A stretch of DNA of 64,000 bases. Source: Eutrigla gurnardus. Lineage: Eukaryota > Chordata > Actinopteri > Perciformes > Triglidae. Position numbers and translations under genes: made by a program. Shown here piece after piece: positions 10,942 through 23,000 of this stretch (its first letter is position 1; every line of letters begins with the position of its first letter). The stretch covers positions 13,586,297-13,650,296 of the forward strand of contig OY741280.1 in NCBI GenBank assembly GCA_963514095.1. Direction: 5' to 3'. A model generated the notes under the pieces. That model made no database searches and was not told where the DNA came from. It saw only the letters and a list, made by a program, of their open reading frames with translations.

Positions 10942-11635
10942 GATGGAGATGCCATTCTGTTACGTAGTTTTTACATATGACCTATTTATTTAGTTTAAGA
11001 ATTTATTGACAAGAACAGTCTTTTTACAATATCACTGCATTACATGTATGTTCACATGAATGGTTAAAAGATTAAAGCTGCACTCTTCCAACAGACATGT
11101 AGACAGGATATGCTTTTTGGCAATAGGGTGAAAATTACACATGGGTTTATTGTTGTTTTTATTATTATTGAAAAGGATCCTGTAGGCCCTGTAAGATGGG
11201 TAATATCTAGAATATACACTGCTCCAAAATATTAAAGTGAACACTTTATCAGATCTTGATGAAAGCATTATTGAATTTCAAAATCTTCACTGATGTACAT
11301 TGTATAATGTGTTGAGAGATATTCTTTTATTGTAATTAAATGGTATTTCTGATGAATTATCTGTTCATGTAGCCACCAGAGAGCAAAGTTCATTCAGCAG
11401 CTTTATTTTCAAATGTGGGTGAGTAGTTAGAAACAGGGTTTAATTGGATGATTATGGTCTGGTTGTGTCTATCTGATATTGTTGACTTTGAAACTGTCAT
11501 AATGAAGGAGCTGTTAAATTGCGGATTGTGGTTTTAAAGTGATTTGAGACGGACCCCATTAGCCACTCCTCCGTTAGCATACGGATGCTGCTGGCAATGC
11601 TAGCTAACAGCTAGTGTTTTTCGCGATTTCGAAAG
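10942..11635. other. rrm2b 3'UTR and spacer before mtdh
   Basis: No coding signal was seen. A variant signal ATTAAA at 11071-11076 could end rrm2b, and no AATAAA was noticed nearby. GC content rises from about 11540 towards the mtdh start, consistent with a promoter. No TATA box was seen. Confidence 0.45.
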
Positions 11636-14600
11636 ATGGCTGGGGACTTGCGAGGTTTTGCTCTGGAAAAAGCCGAGCTGCTCTCCAGCCGTTTGAAGGA
11701 GCTCCTGTCTTCGGGACAAGGATACGTTCAGACCCAGTTCGGACTGGACTTGGGTCTGAAGCCCGATGTGTACCCGACGTGGGTCATCCTGTCTACGGCC
11801 GCGGTGGGTCTGCTGCTGCTCCTCTGTGCATCTTGGGCCGCCGTCTGTGGCGGTCTGTTTGTCGGGAAAAAGCGGGGATCCCCGGGCACCCAAGGTAACG
11901 GTGAGCCTAGCAAGGCCAACTTCGCTAAAACTGCGAAACCAGAAGAACCGAAGAAGAGAAACAAAAAGAAAACGATTGAAAAGGTAATTTATGCTGCTGC
12001 TGAACCCCAGTCAACCAAAACAAGTGTGTCTTTCATTGGCGTGTTTAAAAAAAAAAAAAAAAAAAAAAACAATTAACGCGAAACAAAGTGCACTTAGCGT
12101 TAGCCAGCGTTAAGCTAATTTACAACCTGATTTTTTCCAAGTTGAATTTAACATCAGGTAGCAAACTTTGCTATCTTAAAGATCATTAGTGTTACAACCC
12201 ACTCTGTTTATACAATTTCACGCTATTTATGGACGATCACGTGACCTACTTATAAAAGAAGAAGTAAATAAACCATTTAGCTAAACATCCAACCTGTTTA
12301 GAATTGGATGCTAACTAGCTAGCTGTGTGTGAGTGTAGCCAACTGACGAACCGCAAGCCATGATGGTCCCCGCGAGCGAGTTAAAATGTCAAGACGTCAT
12401 CGTAGTAAGCCAACACTAAAAAGATAATACCTCAGGCATATCGGATTAATACGTTGTATCCTCCCTTCCCTTGTTTTCAAACACCTGCAAACAAGGTTTA
12501 CTGTCTATAAAGCCGTTATCTGATCAATGACGCCAATATCGCAGAAATGGAAGTTCAGGACTGTAAGCTATTGAATTCCCTGTAGTCAAACCAGTGAAGT
12601 AGATTACAAGTTAACCACCATCAAATGTGTCCTGTGTAGTTTAAGAAGTCTAAGATGGTACAATAGTGAAGCATACTCCAAATTCAGATTTTAAAGATTC
12701 GTCTTAGAAGTGAAAAGTCAGATCATTCTACAAATAAATGATGGGTGAACAAAGGTTTTCTTTGTTACTGCAACTGGAGGGTTTTTCTGATGTCTTGTCT
12801 CTCTCTCTCTCCCAGAACTCCCAGTCCAATGGACAACCAGTGGCTGTGGCTCAAGAGGAGGTGAAAGTGACAGAGGCCGTTTCCAGGCTAGCCCCGCAGA
12901 TCAAAACCGAGAAGGTAGCGTTATTACATTTGAGCAGCTTTGGACCAGAAACTGTTGATGCCTATACCCAGCCACAAGTTTTGAATGAAACTAACTATGA
13001 GAATTCTTGACTGATTTGCCAGTGAGGCAGGCCTTCAAGGGACAACAGTGCTCTATTAGTATACCTTTTACTTGTCATCCCACATCTTAGTTCCATATCA
13101 TTTTGACGTCTCTTTATCCATAGGTGCATGAGGTACAGGCCACAGTGCAGGTAAAAAAGAACAAGAAGAAAACCAAGACAAATGTGAAACCAGTCCAGCA
13201 TGTGTCTACACGTGATGCGAAGGAACCTGATGATGGTAAGACTGTTGTAAAGGAAAAGATAACTTGACCTCGGCCATTTCTGTTAACCTCACCCACTACA
13301 TTATACTATAAGACTAATATCTCTGTTCATATTCCTTTCGTAGCCAGGCCTCATGGTGAAATAATCAGCCAAATTTCATCGATTCTGTATCCTGCACATG
13401 CCATGCACATGTCAAGTGCCCTAATCACTTCTGTTGGTTATTTTTGTCCCCCCAGGTGCATGGGAGACCAAAGTCAGCAACCGTGAGAAGAAGCAGCAGC
13501 GCAGGAAGGACAAGGGCCCTGAGGACTCTGGTAGCCCAGGTGGGGGGGAGGCGCCCAAGAGCAATGTGGAAGCACCTGTGGCCACAGCAACTACCAATGC
13601 CAAGAAGAACAGGGGGAATCATGGTACTCATCAGTGTGCTGAACATGTATTTAACATACGTTGTTGACAGGGCTAAACATATAGTGCATGTAGCAGCGCG
13701 ATGTGATCATTTCAATCATGCTTAAATAAGACTTTTACTAAAGCACATTATTTTCTCACAATTGTTTCAGAGTCCCTGCACGCAAGAACTGCTGGAAAGA
13801 GGGAGGCAGCTACTGGACCTGGTAAAGACAAAGCCAAGCTATTGATTTGTGTGACTGAGATGGGAAAACAACTAAATTGCTCCCTTTTATCTTTATTTAT
13901 TTTTCTTTATTTTCTCAAGTAAAGCTTTGTCTTATATTAAGATGAAATTATGGACACACATGAAGATGATTTTAACTTACAGAATCTGCTACACTGAATG
14001 TTGTCACTGGAAAACTGTGAGTCTGACTACTTGTCTTCCCCCCCCCCCCAATATCTGTCTCCTCAGTGTCTTCCAGCCGGAGAGAGGAGCCCTCAGTCAA
14101 TGGTGGCGGTTGGACTGATATGTCTTTGAAGATCCCACGTCAGACTATGGAGGGAGCCAAATGGAGTGCCATCTCCACTGCTACACATTACAGGGCCCCA
14201 CCTAAGTCTCAGTCCCGGGGCCAGGAGACACAAGGTACTACCTCGACCTGGATAGACCTTTTTTGCACCACAAATGTATATTTTTATATTGATAATTAAG
14301 TGTAACAAGCAAAGCAGGCACTACTCCCACATTTATGTCAAATCTACAATGCATGAACAGTGGTATTGTGAGAGAAAACCAAAATGAGTTGGAGTGGCAT
14401 TGTCAAAGCTTACGCTTACATTTGTAAAAGTAAATCATTGAAAGGCTCAATTGACCTCAACTGCTATCTCAACAAAGACATCCAAATAAAATAAAAATAT
14501 TACATTTATAGGTGACATACCCTGAGGGGTTATTTTCTGGCAAAGTGTTTTTATATTGTAACTGAATGAATGACAGCACACACCGGTTCTCTCCATTGAC

Positions 14601-16135
14601 TAAAAAAAAAAAAGATTCTTTAAAAAATCTGAGCTCCACTGTTCGTTTGCCGGAACAGCATTCCAACCATATACTCATAATGTGTGTCTGTGCAGCATGG
14701 AGTGGCATTGATGGCCGGAAAAAGACTGACCTCAACCCTGTGACCTTCTCCATGCTGGGACTAAACACCACAGGTCAGTATTATTATTAACAGCGACTTT
14801 ATCACAGACTCTACTTCCAGGATGTGTAATCTGAAGATGGTTTGGTGTAGCTTTCCCACTTTTACTATAAAAGCTCATGGAGTTTTTTTTTCTCAATTTT
14901 CTCTCAATCACTTGATTCTGTCTTCTTAGACCCAATATCAAATTCAATGGAGCTGCAGTGGGTGAGGCGCCCAGATGTAGATGATGAATGGTCTGGATTC
15001 AGTGAGTATTTAAGCAAACCATTGCAAGCAACACTGGCTTTTATGTAGTAGCTGATCATGAGTATACATTCCTTGACAGGTATTTACATATGATTTGTGA
15101 TGTTTTATCTAAGTGTCATGTCGTTGATGTGGATAATTTTAGATGGGATGGCAGCAGTGGACACCAGCTCTGACTGGAATGCCCCAGACGAGCACTGGGG
15201 ACACTATGAAGAGCCCCCTGTTTTGGTGACAGCAGCGCCTTCAGTGAAGGAACAGCCTGTCCCCAACAAGGTATAACTGACAATCTGCCAAATCACCCAC
15301 GGGTATAATTACATTTCTAAATCATCTCTATTCCAGGCCTCAAGTCTTCACAACAGTAGGCTTATTCTATTCTGGATTTAATTTCCTCGTTTTATTTTTT
15401 TGCACCAGCAACACAATGTGCAACAGAATGCCATAGATCTTCTTTGGTGATTCATATATTCTTGTCCTGTCCATGTCACTAAAGTGCTCTTCTTTCTACC
15501 GCGGGCATCACTTTCACCACAACTTGTGTTCTTAGTGTTCAAATGAATGTCTGCTTTTACTATGGCAGGTGGCAGAGGAAGAGAAGGACACCGACGATCC
15601 ATCTGGAGAAGCAGCCAAATCTAAGAAGAAGAGGAAAAAGAAGAAGAAAACAGAAGAGGAGGCTGCAAATGACGCTCAGGCAAGTAAAATATTATTTTTC
15701 TTTTATATATTCTATTTATCTTTTACATATTCACATCAAACTTTTCAAGCATTTTTCTTGTTTTGTAATGTCATTGCGATTTTTTTTAATTTTTTTTAAT
15801 TGTAGACGGTGAGCACAGTGCCCCTGGTCAAAACAGTACCCATACCCCAAGAGACTCCTGTGCTGGCCACCAAAAAGCAGAACCCCAGCATATCCTCCTC
15901 TCAGAGTAGGTTCCAACAGCTCAGACTGAGTTTATCTGTGTTTCACAGTACCCATACTGCTCTATTTAGTTTACCAGGATGTCCTACTACAGGAAATACA
16001 TGTTCAAACGTAATAGTAACAATAAGATGGTTCTAAATTCTACATTTCTTTTTTAATCTACTTGCAGAGAAGTCTGAGCAGACCGTGGAGCCTCCAAAGG
16101 CCTCCCAGAAGAAAAAGGTCCGAAGGGAAACATGA
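11636..16135 (+). CDS. mtdh: Metadherin (MTDH / LYRIC / AEG-1)
   Basis: Metadherin is a single-pass ER, nuclear-envelope and junction protein that scaffolds SND1 and NF-kB signalling. Twelve exons in phase encode 500 residues (human 582): 11636-11983, 12816-12914, 13124-13235, 13456-13623, 13771-13821, 14067-14234, 14696-14773, 14930-15001, 15143-15270, 15569-15679, 15806-15905 and 16068-16135. Visible elements are an LKELL (LxxLL) motif at residues 20-24, a transmembrane helix at about 49-71, Lys-rich basic tracts, and GAWETKVSNREK. The SND1-binding segment SDWNAPDEHW is present with both tryptophans. The C-terminus is KKKVRRET, as in mammals. The intron after exon 10 starts with GC (CAG, then gcaagt), a legitimate GC-AG intron because the phases then agree. 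Exon 1 is also open in other frames on both strands; those are shadows. Confidence 0.95.
12046..12069. repeat. Poly(A) run in mtdh intron 1
   Basis: About 22 consecutive A bases lie shortly after exon 1. There is no clear element attached and no target duplication was seen. Confidence 0.6.
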
Positions 16136-18236
16136 AACCACACAGGTCCATACAAAGCATATGCAATGATTGTAAAACAAACGTGTCACATGCAATAATT
16201 ACCAGGTACAGAGTTTCTTTCTGAGATACATTAACAGTTTATCAAAAAAAAAAAAGAAAAAGCAGTGGATGTCACTTGCTTCGCTAAATACAGTGATGAA
16301 ATGCGGTCCTATGGACTAAAATCTTAACTAATTTGCACTATTTGCTACACACTGCAACCAGAGTGGAGTTCCAGGAGAGGTAGAGGTTGCAGTGGAGGTA
16401 CATGTTCATGTCATTATGTTTTATGCCATCTAAAGTGTTTTTCCCCCTCCTTCGATGTGTGTGTTTATAATTGTTAACCCAAAAATACAAAACGGGTTTG
16501 ATTATTTAAAAAAAAAAAGAAGAAGAAGAAGAAATGTTGAGATGAAAATTTAAATTAAGAGAGAAGCTTACATTTTGCTCCCCAGAATATTGCACTTTGT
16601 TTTGTTTGCCATGCTCCCGCCCCTTTATCATTTCCTGAAATGTGAGAGAGCAACTTGAAGGCTGGTCTCAGATCAATTCTATCTTCATACAACACTTGCA
16701 TACATGCATGTACATTGAGAGAGCTACGGGTTTCTGCAGTCATCCCTACTCTTTGTACTGACGATAAAAACAAAAACCGCTCTCCTCCTTTTATACACAA
16801 TGCTTACGTTCTGAAGCTATATGAGGCTTTGTATTTTCCAAAGTGATGGCCTTATGAGTACAACATTTAGTTTTTGTGTTTTCCCTGGCTTTCTTGATAC
16901 ACCCTGGTAGTCGCATATAGGTTGGTTGCCATGACAAATCCTGACAATAAACATACATGTAACTGCCAGGACAAAGGTTTTATTTGGCGATTATCAGACT
17001 GCTGAATCCTCATTAGTTTGGCGACACTTTTCCACAACAAAAACCTTGCATAGTGGTCTTACTATGAAGGGTAACACTGCAGTGCACGGCCTGTAACTCT
17101 TTTCAACTTACAAATTACATGTGTATTTTAACTGATTCACACCGACTTCATAACTGTAGAGAGCACAGTAACTGATTTGAACCACCAAGGGGCACTGTAA
17201 TGTGCAAGGAGTAGTGTGAATACCGGTATCTCATAAAGCAGTAGCACCATTAAGTATTGTCCCCCTACTTTTATCATTGGAGAACGTCTGTCTTTATCTG
17301 ACTAGACTGTGTGTTGTCTTTCTAGAGAGTTAATGGTCCCTTCTGCATTCTATCAGATTTTTTTTTTTGGAAATGATTTTTCTTCCAGTTTTTGTGCTAG
17401 AAAAAGCCATGCCATATGTACAGATTGTAAGGGCTTTTTCCAGTTCTGTTTGCACTGTGCAAGAGGCTGTATTTAATTCCTTCTGATGTTGATGATTTGT
17501 TTTTTTACTACCTTTTTGCAGAATGTGAAATTTATAATTTTTTAGGTTTAACCTGACATCCAGGGTTTATGATGAGGGATTTTTTTTACATAAACTGAGA
17601 ATTAATAATTTGATATGGAGCTGCTTTTAATTCCATGTCAAAGTTGGTTTTAAACAAGACTCCCACACACACAGTTACACATTTATAAAAGGAATTTAAT
17701 TCCATTGCCTTAACCTGATGTTGTATAGACCGTGCATTGGCAACATTTTTTATAGTTTCCAACCTATTGCAAGTTTTGATGTCAGAAATTAATTTAATCT
17801 TGCATGACTTTGGTAATAGTACTTGTGTACATGAAATTAAACGATCTCTTGCTTTAACTGTTAGTACTTGGTCCTGGAGTACCACTCAGTGTATATACTG
17901 TAATAGCTTTTTTTAATGAGACAAATTGCAGCTTTTCTCTGGCCACCCAATTTAGCAGACATGAACAGGAGTCTGTTGTTGGTCGTCAAAGAGCCTTTGT
18001 GCGACAAGGTGTTGATAAGCTGGTGGAGATACGTAGTTAGTAGAGCTGGTGGAACAAAATGATACGTCACTGTGGCTTCAGGCATCCGTTTCAGTTTGAT
18101 TTCTACTGATGATTAAAAATAGATTAAATTGCTGTATTTATATACTTGTCTATAGGACATGGTTATGTGAATGATTGTGTTTATTGAGGAGCTAAAAAAT
18201 GATATTTCTGTTTGTTTGGTAAAAATGAAAAATAAA
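16136..18236 (+). other. mtdh: mtdh 3'UTR with AATAAA at 18231-18236
   Basis: About 2.1 kb without coding signal follows the mtdh stop and ends in an AATAAA at 18231-18236. Mammalian MTDH also has a long 3'UTR. The extent is inferred from the signal alone, and earlier signals could be used. Confidence 0.6.
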
Positions 18237-19425
18237 TGAGAATTGCTTGATATCACATTGTCATAGAATACGTTTTGTCTCCGAGGCTAACTCATTTCAA
18301 TTTGTATTCATGTTTTTGCAGCAGAATTCCACACAAGCAATTCAGATATAAACTGCGCTTTCTTCCTCTCAACTGGCATTTTGTTCTCATGCTTTCTCTC
18401 AAACTAATCACCAATCTGTGATTAATACGATGAGGATTCACTGTGTCACGGTGCCCATCTATTATGCAGCCAGGCTCATGATACTCCCTGGTTGGAGTGA
18501 CCCTTCTGATGCCAAACCGCTGCCCCAGTCAATGTGGTGAGGCAGTTGCATGGTACGCTTACAGAGCCTGACCTCCTTCGTCTCATCATACCCTCCATCT
18601 GTAGTCTCTCCGTTCATTTAGGATTTACCCATTTTTAATCTCTCCCAACCTGGCTCGCTGTTCACCTTCAACTCAGAGGGATATCACATTTTTTGGGTTG
18701 TATTCATTATTCTTCCCTGCCAGAGGATTGTTGTACCTACTTCATGTTTGTGCGTCTGAAAGGCCAATATGTTAATAGTAGAGGTCACTCTCTAATGGAA
18801 GCCCTGCTATGAAAATGACTCGCTAATGCTGTTTTTAAAAAAAAGATCCATTCAAAGTCTTTGTGTTGATTTTTTTAGGATTGTATCACTCTGCAGGTCT
18901 GTGACAAAAAGGATTATCAGGCTTTGTATTTCCGGACATTATGTCAGAGCTCTCACTACACGTACATAAATGCTTCTGGTTAATATTTCAAACACTCTCT
19001 TTGAACGTCGTATGGAAAATCTTGAAGGCTGGAGAAATGGACCTTCGGTTGTCCTCCTCGGATCACATTCCAGCATTTATAGAGGTGGCAGCCTGGTCAG
19101 TATTAAGTCATGGCAGGAGAGGAAAATCCCCTAATGTGACGATGATGCGGTCCACCCCCTCAGAGCTTAGAGCCGTGGTCACTGGCCCATCTGTTAGGTT
19201 TGATCCAGGATATTTGCACAGACGGAGAGACAAAATGACATGAAACCAAAAGACCTGTTTCTTGTTCTAACACTGAAACAAAACACATCTATCTTTAACT
19301 TTCTAAATTGAGACGGTTTTTCAAAAAGATAAGAATAATGCTGCTGTGGTGACATCATCTCATCAGGTCTAATGTGAATCACGGGGTTTCTACAATCAAG
19401 CTATGTTAAGAAGTGATTTTAATTT
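18237..19425. other. Intergenic region between mtdh and laptm4b
   Basis: I see no gene here. Short open frames, for example near 18941-19243, have no recognisable domains and no supporting splice pattern. The region ends at a minisatellite. Confidence 0.5.
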
Positions 19426-19710
19426 CTCAAAATAATGACTCAGTATCTCAAAATAATGAGAAACTTCCTCAAAATAATGACTCAGTATCTCAAAATAATA
19501 AGAAACTTCCTCAAAATAATGACTTAGTATCTCAAAATAATGAGAAACTTCCTCAAAATAATGACTCAGTATCTCAAAATAATAAGAAACTTCCTCAAAA
19601 TAATGACTTAGTATCTCAAAATAATGATACACCTCCAAATAATAATTCATGATGACGTAGCTACTACACTGAGTCATTATTTTTGATAAACGAAGTCATT
19701 ATTTTGTGAA
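19426..19710. repeat. 42-bp minisatellite (five copies) followed by inverted copies
   Basis: Five head-to-tail units of 42 bp occupy 19426-19635. Each unit is made of two related 21-bp halves that start ctcaaaataatga. Alternate units differ in the same way (actcag versus acttag, gagaaac versus aagaaac), which suggests the array grew by doubling. Two inverted partial copies (gtcattatttt) follow at about 19671-19684 and 19695-19705. The long open frames on both strands here are an effect of the repeat unit length being a multiple of three. Confidence 0.9.
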
Positions 19711-19819
19711 CGTTTCTCTTTTTTTTTTTCTGTCAGTGGCATAAATGGGCTTGAATATGAAATATTGAGTGAGATTAAAATCCATCCCTCGGATCCTGGA
19801 AAAAAAAAAACCTCCCCTG

Positions 19820-19829
19820 GTCACGTGAC
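19820..19829. promoter_or_regulatory. laptm4b: CLEAR-type palindrome GTCACGTGAC (TFEB/TFE3 site) upstream of laptm4b
   Basis: The ten bases match the published CLEAR consensus GTCACGTGAC exactly. They lie 214 to 223 bp upstream of the laptm4b ATG, in the expected promoter region. CLEAR elements recruit TFEB and TFE3 to lysosomal genes, and LAPTM4B is a lysosomal membrane protein. Binding here is inferred from sequence and context. Confidence 0.7.
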
Positions 19830-20042
19830 TCCGGGATGAGCCAGATTAACGGTTCTCTGTTCGCCAGCAGTCCACTTGCGGAAACAGACGAACATCATTT
19901 CCAACAGACGCTGGATGTGGCGGTCCTAGCACCAAGGGACGCCAACGATTCCATCTTTCTTCTTTTTTTTTGCACACTGTAGCTTTGAACAATTCCTTTT
20001 CGGCGGCATTCATGAAATAACTTGAAATAAAGGATTCAAAAC

Positions 20043-23000
20043 ATGATTTCGCCGTGGGACCGGTGGTACTCGACGAGCTGCTGCCTGTGCTGCCATGTAC
20101 GGACGGGCACCATTATTCTGGGAATATGGTATATGGTAAGTGGGAGTTTTCATTCGATGTGAGCGGGCAAATGTTCACAAATAGAGTATTTAGATGTTTA
20201 AATGTCGAGCGAGTTTTACAGCAACAGCTAAGTTAGCTAGTTACTGCTGTGTTTCGGTACACATTTGCCATTTTGAGGATGTCGTCGGTTTATAGAGGAA
20301 CGTTAATGCACTAAAGGTTGCATTTTTAAACACTGGGCTCGTTAAATAACCGTCACCGTTTCTATTTATGTCTCTGCTGTGTCGATATTTAGTCAAATAT
20401 AAACCCCCGACATAATATGTTAGCACAGTTTGTGACATTATTCATTCTTTTGAACACTTTTTGTGCTGAAATATCCGCCGTAGTCCATCCCCTTTAATTC
20501 GACCAACATTTGCACCGGCTAAATATAGCTTTTTGCTTCGGTTTTTAACCACGGGATAACTTAAAGTTTTAAACATAGTTCCGTAAGCCTGTTAAATCCC
20601 CGACCTTTCGTAAGCGTTAGTCCCCTTCTCGTCAAACCAAGCCGGGGCCAGAGAAAGCAGCCAAGTCGTTCCCTCCATAACACCCAGTGACATAAAGGAC
20701 TCATACGGTGTTTTTCTTCTAATCAGACTGGATGGACAGATGCTTTAACGTCACTGTGCACTTAATAATGAAGATTATAGGAAGTGTTGTTTTCTAACCA
20801 CACCCAGCAGTGAACTGTATCATATCATAAAGAATCACCAAATTCAAAAACTTCTTTTGTTTTCTGAATAATCATCATTTGGAAGGTTACGCAAGATTGT
20901 AAAAAGGGATGATTATTATTATTAAATGTCAAATTAACATTGATATTTACTTCCTCCACAGCTCATCAATGCAGTGGTCCTACTCATCTTGTTGTCGGCT
21001 CTCAATGACCCAGTTCAATACCGCTACCACCTTACCAGCTCCGAGCTGGGAACTGACATCGATGTCATGGACGATGCAAGTGAGTTCAAACAATCCCCTC
21101 ATTGTTACATATCTGACGTGGTATATGTTGGATTAGATGTCCTCAATGAGGCATGCTCATTATTATTAACATGGAAAGTTAAACTGTGTATGATTTAAGT
21201 GCATGATCTTCATAGAGAAGTAGGCTTAGTGTCTGTATTCCATCTACAATAAATCACATTTTCTCAGTATTTCTTAACATGGAATTAAATCATTCATCAT
21301 TCACTTTTATTTTAAAAGAGAAAAAATGCCGCGTCAATAACGGCAAAATATAAATCCGTTTTTATTGCATTGTACATGATTTTCAAGATTAGAGGTGTGT
21401 GTGACCTTTGTGTGAGCTAAAACATTTGAATGACAAAACTAGGACACTGTTGTGGTCTCGTGTGCATTCATCTCTCAACTGAATAGATGTTCCCCTCTCG
21501 GTGATTTCATACATATTTATTTTAATGTTGACGTTACCAGCAGTCTAATAATAAGACTTTCAAGACTTTGAATAAAGTACAGTTACTAAATACCCAGATA
21601 CTATCAAGTCTCATGGCCTTATAATTTGGGAATATCTTCCATGTCCATCAAAAATACAAATCAACAGCATGTGCATATAGCCCCATGTGTTTCTAAAGTC
21701 ACCCCTCCTTACTGCCCACAAACATCTTTTCCCAGAATGCTGCTCTCAGCACAGACATAGCTGAGTAGGCTCGGCTCCATACAGAACAAATCAGTGTGCT
21801 TGTGTATTTTCAGTATTTCCCCTCCAGCAGCTATCATCATCACAGTCGCCTCCGGAACGCCACAGACCCTGTCACTCGCTACTCTGATTAAAAACGACTG
21901 CTCTAATTCTCTATTGGATTAAAAGGCCATCTTGACTGACGGCGTTGTTGCTTATGCAGCAGCAAAGATTGTGAAACGGTGGGAAAGGGTTGAGACAAGC
22001 TGGTGTCAGGGTTTTGTTCAGAGATATGCAGAGAAATCATGACATTTGAACACTGTGTGGACAATGTGGGTGAGGGGTGGCAGTGCATTTATTTCTGCAT
22101 GCATTGTTTATATATAGTATGTGTTAACATCTGTCCCTGTGTGTAGTGTGTGTGGCAAGGGAGGGATTAAGATGGAAGGGTATCATAATTTCCTGGGTCT
22201 TAACACAGTATCAGTCCCGCAATAAGCAACGTTGCTGAGTGCTCACCAACAGTCACGGTGTTCTACAGAAATTCTATTCAGTTTGTATTATGTAAAGCCA
22301 TGGAAATTGTTGTTTTTATGCTAACAGTGCTAACAAAAACTACCTATTGATTCCACTATTACAGAGCCAGTACCGTTTCCGAATACCAAGTTCAATAACT
22401 GATGCAACATAGTGAATTTGGATCCCTCTCACCAAGCAGCACATATACAGATATTCTGTTTTATCTTCATGTCAGTGGATCCCTTTACAAGTCTGTAATG
22501 TGAATGTGAGACTAGTGTTAATTTAGTGAAATTTAGCACATCTTGCATAATAATTACCCATGTGCTGATCATGTTTTGTCCAGGGCAGATTGCGTGCTAA
22601 GAATAGCAAGGTTACTCAAGGTGCTTTGTTTTGTAAAATCCATGTCCCTATGAAAAGACTTTGGGATTAGTAGACTCAAGAGTTCCGATCTGTTCTCACA
22701 TTGTCCTGTTTGTTTGTGTTTTGCTTCTGCAGACATCTGCATAGCCACTGCAATATCCTTACTCATGATTCTTATATGTGGCATGGCAACATATGGTGCT
22801 TACAAGGTAAATAAACAAACAATTATATGGTACTTGGAAAAACAACCTGTCTTAGTCGTTACTGAATGTGTTAATCTATTCTCGTTGTCTCCCACACAGC
22901 AACATGCCGCTTGGATCATTCCATTCTTCTGCTACCAAATCTTCGACTTTGCCCTTAACACACTGGTAGCCATTAGTGTGGTTGTTTATCCCAACACAGT

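Noticed and set aside
11614..11964. Overlapping open frames in other frames and on the other strand across mtdh exon 1
   Set aside because: GC-rich shadows of the real metadherin exon, which has a transmembrane segment and the conserved motifs.
12236..12245. Another TCACGTGAC E-box (mtdh intron 1), and one at 36782-36790 before erich5 exon 2
   Set aside because: Each is one base short of the full CLEAR consensus or away from a promoter, and there is no lysosomal link, so they were not annotated.
19396..19677. Long open frames on both strands reading SHYFEEV... and SQNNEKLPQNND...
   Set aside because: They are products of the 42-bp minisatellite, whose unit length is a multiple of three. There is no start context, domain or splice partner.
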